From: IDS-8 sp040902105
Lineage (GTDB): Bacteria; Pseudomonadota; Gammaproteobacteria; Steroidobacterales; Woeseiaceae
Direction of reading: 5' to 3'
Assembly (NCBI GenBank): GCA_040902105.1
Contig: JBBDXW010000068.1
Coordinates: 8,705-72,704 of the forward strand
Length of the DNA: 64,000 nt
Position numbers and translations under genes: made by a program. Under the pieces are notes generated by a model. It was given only the letters and a program-made list of their open reading frames with translations. It ran no database searches and was not told the origin of the DNA. Below, in pieces: positions 59,714 to 64,000 of this stretch; the stretch's first letter is position 1; each line of letters opens with the position of its first letter.

Positions 59714-62203
59714 GTGGTGATTCATCGTAACGAGGACCGCCGGTTCGGCTATTTCGACGACGCCAATCGCGAGTACGTCATCGGCGATCCGTGTACACCC
59801 TGGCCCTGGATCAATTACCTGGGTTGCGAGAATTTTTTCTCCCTGATTTCCAACACTGCCGGAGGCTACTGCTTCTATCGGGACGCCAAATTCCGCCGGC
59901 TCACGCGATACCGCTACAACAATGTCCCGATGGATGACGGCGGCCGCTACTTTTATATCAAGGACGAAGACACTGTCTGGTCTCCCGGCTGGAAACCGTG
60001 CCGCACCGAACTCGACGACTATGAGTGCCGGCACGGCCTCGGCTACAGTCGAATAACCGGGCAAAAGAACGGACTGCGCGCCGCCGCGCTCTTTCTTGTG
60101 CCACTGAACGACAACGTCGAACTGCATTGCGTTGGGATACAGAACCTGTCCGGCCGGCCGCGTACATTCAAGGTCTTCTCCTTGCTGGAGTGGTGCCTGT
60201 GGAATGCTGAAGACGACATGACCAATTTTCAGCGCAATTTTTCGACCGGTGAAGTGGAGGTCGAAAACTCGGTGATCTACCACAAGACCGGATACAGGGA
60301 GCGCCGCAACCACTATGCGTTTTACGGGGTCAATAGCGACATCGTCGGATTCGACACGGATCGCGACGCTTTCCTCGGCGCATATAACGGATTCGATCGG
60401 CCCAGATCCGTTTTCACGGAAAAGTCGCAAAACTCGATCGCCCATGGCTGGTCACCGATAGCCTCTCATTGCATTGAACTGAGTCTGCAGCCCGGTGAGA
60501 GCCAGGAGGTCGTGTTCCAACTCGGCTACGTCGAGACTCCGGACGACGAAAAGTGGTCGGCGCCCGGTGTCATCAACAAACGTCCCGCACAGGAGTTGAT
60601 GGCGCGTTACGACAGCGGTGCGAAGGTGCAAGCCGCGCTGCGCGAGTTGCAGAACCACTGGGACGACCTTCTGTCACGTTTTCAGCTTCAGTCGGGCGAG
60701 GTCCGCCTGGACCGGCTCGTGAACATATGGAATCAGTACCAGTGCATGGTGACCTTCAACCTGTCGCGCAGCGCCTCCTTTTTCGAAGCAGGCGTCGACC
60801 GCGGCATGGGGTTTCGGGATTCCAACCAGGACCTGCTCGGTTCGGTACACCTGGCGCCGGAACGGGCACGCGAACGCATCCTCGACATCGCGGCAACACA
60901 GTTCGAGGATGGCTCGGTCTATCACCAGTACCAACCGCTGACGAAACGCGGCAACGGGAAGATCGGTGGCAACTTCAACGACGATCCGCTATGGCTGATT
61001 CAGTCGACCACGGCCTATATTCGGGAGACCGGCGATTTCCCGATTCTGCAGGAGCAGGTGCCCTTTGAAAATGACGGGCTCAAGTCCGGTAGCCTGCTCG
61101 ATCACCTGAAGCGGTCCTTCAACCACGTTGTCGACAACCTCGGGCCCCACGGATTGCCGCTGATTGGCCGGGCCGACTGGAACGACTGCCTGAATCTGAA
61201 TTCGTTCTCGAGCAACGCCGACGAGTCGTTCCAGACAGCCGGCAACGGTGACGGCAAGATTGCGGAGTCGGTCCTGATCGCGGCCATGTTCGTGTTCTAC
61301 GGCCGGGAATACGCGAGACTGTGCCGCCGCATAAACCGGCTCAAAGAGGCGGAGCGAGCCGACGCCGACGTCGATGCGATGGCCGCGGCAGTGGAACGAC
61401 ACGGCTGGGATGGCGACTGGTTCCTGCGTGCTTACGACGCCGCCGGCCGAAAAGTCGGCAGCGCCAACGACGACGAGGGAAGGATCTTCATCGAACCACA
61501 GGGCTTTGCTGCAATGGCGGGTATAGGCCTTGCCAATGGCCGGGCGGCGAAGGCTCTCGACTCGGTCGAGCGATTGCTGTCGTGCGAATACGGCATCGTA
61601 CTCAACTACCCTGCCTTCACGCGCTACCGCCTGGAATACGGCGAAATTTCCAGCTACCCGCCCGGTGTGAAGGAGAACGGCGGGATCTTCTGCCATAACA
61701 ACCCATGGGTGATGATTGGCGAAACGGTGCTCGGCCGCGGCGACCGCGCTTTCGAGTACTACCGAAAGCTGGCCCCATCCTGGCAGAAGAACCAGGCACT
61801 GCATAAGCTGGAACCGTACGTGTATGCGCAGATGGTCGCGGGGAAAGAGGCGCATCGGCCCGGCGAGGCCAAGAACTCCTGGCTGACCGGCACCGCAGCG
61901 TGGAATTTCCATGCCATTACCGAGCATATCCTGGGAATCAGGCCGGAATACGACGGCTTGCGCATCGATCCCTGCATACCGGCAAACTGGCCGGGCTACA
62001 GCGTGACACGACGGTTCCGCGGGTCAACGTACCTGATTCGAGTCAGCAATCCCGACGGCGTCAACAAGGGCGTGAATTCCATTCTTGTCGATGGCGTTGC
62101 GATTACGGGCGATCTCATCGCCCAGGCGCCGCCCGGCACGGTATGTGTGGTCGATGTCGCGATGGGTGAAATGACATGCCTTCGCACTGCAGAGGTTCCC
62201 TGA
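59714..62203 (+). CDS. GH94 phosphorylase (cellobiose phosphorylase-like)
   Basis: The 829-residue protein has the three GH94 parts: an N-terminal sandwich (RRFGYFDDANREYVI, TPWPWINYLGCENFFSLISN in pieces), an (alpha/alpha)6 core with GMGFRDSNQDLLGSVH and the catalytic acid in ADWNDCLNLN (Asp491 by alignment with cellobiose phosphorylase Asp490), and KENGGIFCHNNPWVM near the phosphate site. The length fits cellobiose rather than cellodextrin phosphorylases. It would turn imported cellobiose plus phosphate into glucose and glucose-1-phosphate in the cytosol. The GTG start lies 7 bp after the symporter gene. Confidence 0.92.
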   Translation: MVIHRNEDRRFGYFDDANREYVIGDPCTPWPWINYLGCENFFSLISNTAGGYCFYRDAKFRRLTRYRYNNVPMDDGGRYFYIKDEDTVWSPGWKPCRTELDDYECRHGLGYSRITGQKNGLRAAALFLVPLNDNVELHCVGIQNLSGRPRTFKVFSLLEWCLWNAEDDMTNFQRNFSTGEVEVENSVIYHKTGYRERRNHYAFYGVNSDIVGFDTDRDAFLGAYNGFDRPRSVFTEKSQNSIAHGWSPIASHCIELSLQPGESQEVVFQLGYVETPDDEKWSAPGVINKRPAQELMARYDSGAKVQAALRELQNHWDDLLSRFQLQSGEVRLDRLVNIWNQYQCMVTFNLSRSASFFEAGVDRGMGFRDSNQDLLGSVHLAPERARERILDIAATQFEDGSVYHQYQPLTKRGNGKIGGNFNDDPLWLIQSTTAYIRETGDFPILQEQVPFENDGLKSGSLLDHLKRSFNHVVDNLGPHGLPLIGRADWNDCLNLNSFSSNADESFQTAGNGDGKIAESVLIAAMFVFYGREYARLCRRINRLKEAERADADVDAMAAAVERHGWDGDWFLRAYDAAGRKVGSANDDEGRIFIEPQGFAAMAGIGLANGRAAKALDSVERLLSCEYGIVLNYPAFTRYRLEYGEISSYPPGVKENGGIFCHNNPWVMIGETVLGRGDRAFEYYRKLAPSWQKNQALHKLEPYVYAQMVAGKEAHRPGEAKNSWLTGTAAWNFHAITEHILGIRPEYDGLRIDPCIPANWPGYSVTRRFRGSTYLIRVSNPDGVNKGVNSILVDGVAITGDLIAQAPPGTVCVVDVAMGEMTCLRTAEVP

Positions 62204-62235
62204 GCAACACGGGCCGCAACACTATTGAAAACGTA

Positions 62236-62760
62236 TCACGGGTCCTCTGTACTTCGACATTCGTAGACGATTCTCGTTATTTCCTGCGCGAGATTGCCGA
62301 ACGACAAGGGCTTGCTGAAATAGTGGAGTTTTGATGGCGGCGGTACCCGGCGCTGCAACTCTTCTTTGGATATGTCCGAATAGCCACTGACGAATACGAT
62401 CGGGACATCCGGGGCCAGTCGACGAATGTGCTTGCCCGCCTCAACCCCGCTGATGCCGGGCGGCATCCGGATGTCGAGAATTACAATATCGAATTGCCTT
62501 TGCCGTTCAGTTGCCTCTATCGCCCGGGTAACCGCGTCCTCACCCTGACTGCATGCAACAAGTTCGAACGTCGGCTGCGGGAGGTGCCCGGTGTCTGGCC
62601 CGAACAACTCAGCAGAAAGGGAGTCGAGCATTCCGTTGCCACTTGATGTCGATGAACGTGAAAATGTGCGCTGATAACAGCGCAAGATGTATTCATCGTC
62701 CTCAGCAACGAGTACACGGATGCACATTTTATTCCGGGAATTCGGAGATTCTTTCCTCAT
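62236..62760 (-). CDS. Response regulator receiver-only protein with internal insertion
   Basis: The 174-residue protein is a single REC domain without output domain. VLVAEDDEYILRCYQ holds the acidic pair, IVILDIRMPPG the phospho-acceptor Asp, VFVSGYSD the switch Ser and FSKPLSF the Lys. About 30 extra residues (SSTSSGNGMLDSL...GHLPQPTFE) lie between helix 1 and strand 2. It follows the hybrid kinase gene by about 40 bp on the same strand, so it is likely part of that relay. Start choices at 62790 (GTG), 62760 and 62727 cannot be decided. Confidence 0.85.
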   Translation of the reverse strand: MRKESPNSRNKMCIRVLVAEDDEYILRCYQRTFSRSSTSSGNGMLDSLSAELFGPDTGHLPQPTFELVACSQGEDAVTRAIEATERQRQFDIVILDIRMPPGISGVEAGKHIRRLAPDVPIVFVSGYSDISKEELQRRVPPPSKLHYFSKPLSFGNLAQEITRIVYECRSTEDP

Positions 62761-62801
62761 GAATTCGTCGTACCTTTCTATCAATATCACGGTATGTCGG
62801 G

Positions 62802-64000
62802 TCAGGCGGAGCGATCAAGTACCTCTCGCACTTTCTTGGCCAGATCTTTCGGCGCGAATGGTTTTTGCACAAGCACGATAGTTTCGTCCATTTCAATAGC
62901 GCCGCGCGTATACCCAGACATGTAGATGGTTTTTATTTGTGGATAAAATTCAGATAGTTTCTTCACAAGCTCCGGTCCCTGGGTTTCCGGCATAACAACG
63001 TCGGTAAGGATGGCATCGATCGGCGTCGTACAGGATTCTGCCACTCGCAGCGCATCCGCAGCGTCTACCGCCTCAAGCACGGTGTAGCCGAGCATCGACA
63101 ACAGGCGGACGACCAATTTGCGTACCGACTGGTCATCTTCAACTACCAGCAACGTTTCATTTCCTCGCAATTTCTCGGAGTGTGTCGCTTCAACGCTGAC
63201 GTCCTCCTGACCAAGTTCTCTGGGAAGCAGCAGCCTGAACGATGTGCCATGACCCGGTTCGCTGTACATCCAGATATATCCGCCCGCCTGTTTTATGATT
63301 CCGTAACAGGTAGCGAGCCCCAGACCGGTTCCCTTGCCGGGCTCCTTTGTCGTAAAGAAGGGCTCAAACAGCCGCGACTGCGTTTCGGCATTCATGCCGA
63401 TGCCATTGTCAGTGACCGAAATACTTACGTACTGGCCGGCCGGTATGTCTGCACCTTTAGAAGCCAGATATTCGTCGCCAACGTCAGCGTTGGCTGTCTC
63501 GATGCACAGTCGCCCGCCATTCGGCATGGCATCGCGAGCGTTAACCGCAAGATTCACTATGACTTGCTCCAGACCGCCGGAATCAATGCGAACTCGCCAG
63601 AGGTCCTCTGCCAATTCCGTCTTGAATTCAATGGCCTGACCCACCAGACGTCGCAGCATCTTGTCGACGTCGCTGACCAGATTGTTCACATTCAGCACCG
63701 TCGGGACCACCGGTCTGTGCCGGGAATATGCGAGCAGTTGGCCTGTAAGCGTCTCGGCACGACGCGCTGCTTTCATGACCTCCTGCATATCTTCGTGGGC
63801 CTCTGTACCCGGTGCCAGTTCTTGCAGGACAAAATCGCCGAAGTTTGAAATGACGGTCAAAAGATTGTTGAAGTCATGTGCAATGCCGCCCGCGAGACGG
63901 CCGATTGCCTCCATCTTCTGCGCCTGGCGAAACTGCACCTCCATGCGTTTTTCCTCGGTACGATCGAGCATCACACCCACCATATCGGTGACCATGCCGT
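62802..64000 (-). CDS. Hybrid sensor histidine kinase, 5' part outside window
   Basis: The frame is open at the right edge, and GMVTD just before the HisKA region suggests the end of a PAS/PAC domain, so the sensor half is missing. The visible part has the H-box GGIAHDFNNLLTV (the phospho-His), N-box VNLAVNARDAM, G1 ITDNGIGM-like VTDNGIGM, G2 TGLGLATCYGIIKQAGG and a C-terminal receiver domain (LLVVEDDQSVRKLV, AILTDVVMPETQGPE, VLVQKPF). It is a PAS-type hybrid kinase of the kind common in gammaproteobacteria. Signal and target are unknown. Confidence 0.92.
   Translation of the reverse strand, partial: GMVTDMVGVMLDRTEEKRMEVQFRQAQKMEAIGRLAGGIAHDFNNLLTVISNFGDFVLQELAPGTEAHEDMQEVMKAARRAETLTGQLLAYSRHRPVVPTVLNVNNLVSDVDKMLRRLVGQAIEFKTELAEDLWRVRIDSGGLEQVIVNLAVNARDAMPNGGRLCIETANADVGDEYLASKGADIPAGQYVSISVTDNGIGMNAETQSRLFEPFFTTKEPGKGTGLGLATCYGIIKQAGGYIWMYSEPGHGTSFRLLLPRELGQEDVSVEATHSEKLRGNETLLVVEDDQSVRKLVVRLLSMLGYTVLEAVDAADALRVAESCTTPIDAILTDVVMPETQGPELVKKLSEFYPQIKTIYMSGYTRGAIEMDETIVLVQKPFAPKDLAKKVREVLDRSA

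Noticed and set aside
1..64000. tRNA, rRNA or known riboswitches
   Set aside because: I found no cloverleaf with a TTCGANNC arm and anticodon, no rRNA-like conserved stretch and no recognisable riboswitch on either strand by eye.

Overview
The window looks like chromosomal DNA of a GC-rich, TonB-receptor-rich gammaproteobacterium that lives on plant and chitin polysaccharides. The Xanthomonadales, Steroidobacterales or Woeseiales neighbourhood would fit, but this is inferred only from gene content: four TonB-dependent receptors, SIS-type NagB, an EIIA-HPr-EI fusion, SapC/halogenase cassettes and many REP-like GTAGGAGCCCGCC palindromes. No rRNA, tRNA, CRISPR array, prophage or insertion sequence was seen. 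Both window edges cut genes: an FAD oxidoreductase on the left and a hybrid histidine kinase on the right.

Layout. 0-10 kb: general metabolism (FAD oxidoreductase, NhaC antiporter, N-acyl-D-amino-acid deacylase, acetyl-CoA hydrolase/transferase family, metallo-beta-lactamase fold hydrolase, M20 peptidase) with two small Cys-rich proteins. 10-18 kb, all on the minus strand: ECF sigma factor, FecR, STN-type TonB receptor, trehalase and a PabB-PabC fusion. This reads as a cell-surface-signalling uptake locus tied to a trehalose-type glucan. 18-20.5 kb: an orphan TonB receptor. 20.6-33.2 kb: a complete N-acetylglucosamine/chitooligosaccharide locus. On the minus strand it has a TonB receptor, a GH20 lipoprotein, an EIIA-HPr-EI fusion and a NagE-type EIICB with two IIB domains. 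On the plus strand it has a GntR regulator, SIS-type NagB and NagA. 33.4-35 kb: HigBA toxin-antitoxin and a hypothetical membrane-anchored protein. 35.2-44 kb: a translationally coupled xylo-oligosaccharide operon (two GH3 enzymes, xylulokinase, xylose isomerase, an SMP-30 lactonase) behind a xyl-box-like operator.

44-62.2 kb: a beta-glucan/cello-oligosaccharide locus. A LacI regulator sits with a GH3 glucosidase. Further upstream on the same strand lies TonB receptor - SapC - JmjC-like cupin - flavin-dependent halogenase - DUF6445 - GH9, and divergent from it are a sodium/solute symporter and a GH94 phosphorylase. Near-identical operators (consensus YGTAAAACGTTTWRCA) occur before lacI, before the TonB receptor and before the symporter, so one LacI repressor probably controls the whole locus. 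62.2-64 kb: a response regulator and the hybrid kinase.

The most unusual points are the halogenase/oxygenase cassette translationally coupled to a cellulase-family GH9, a REP-pair insertion that lengthened the signal peptide of a TonB receptor in frame between 22-bp direct repeats, and a family of three hairpins with different stems but a related apical part.
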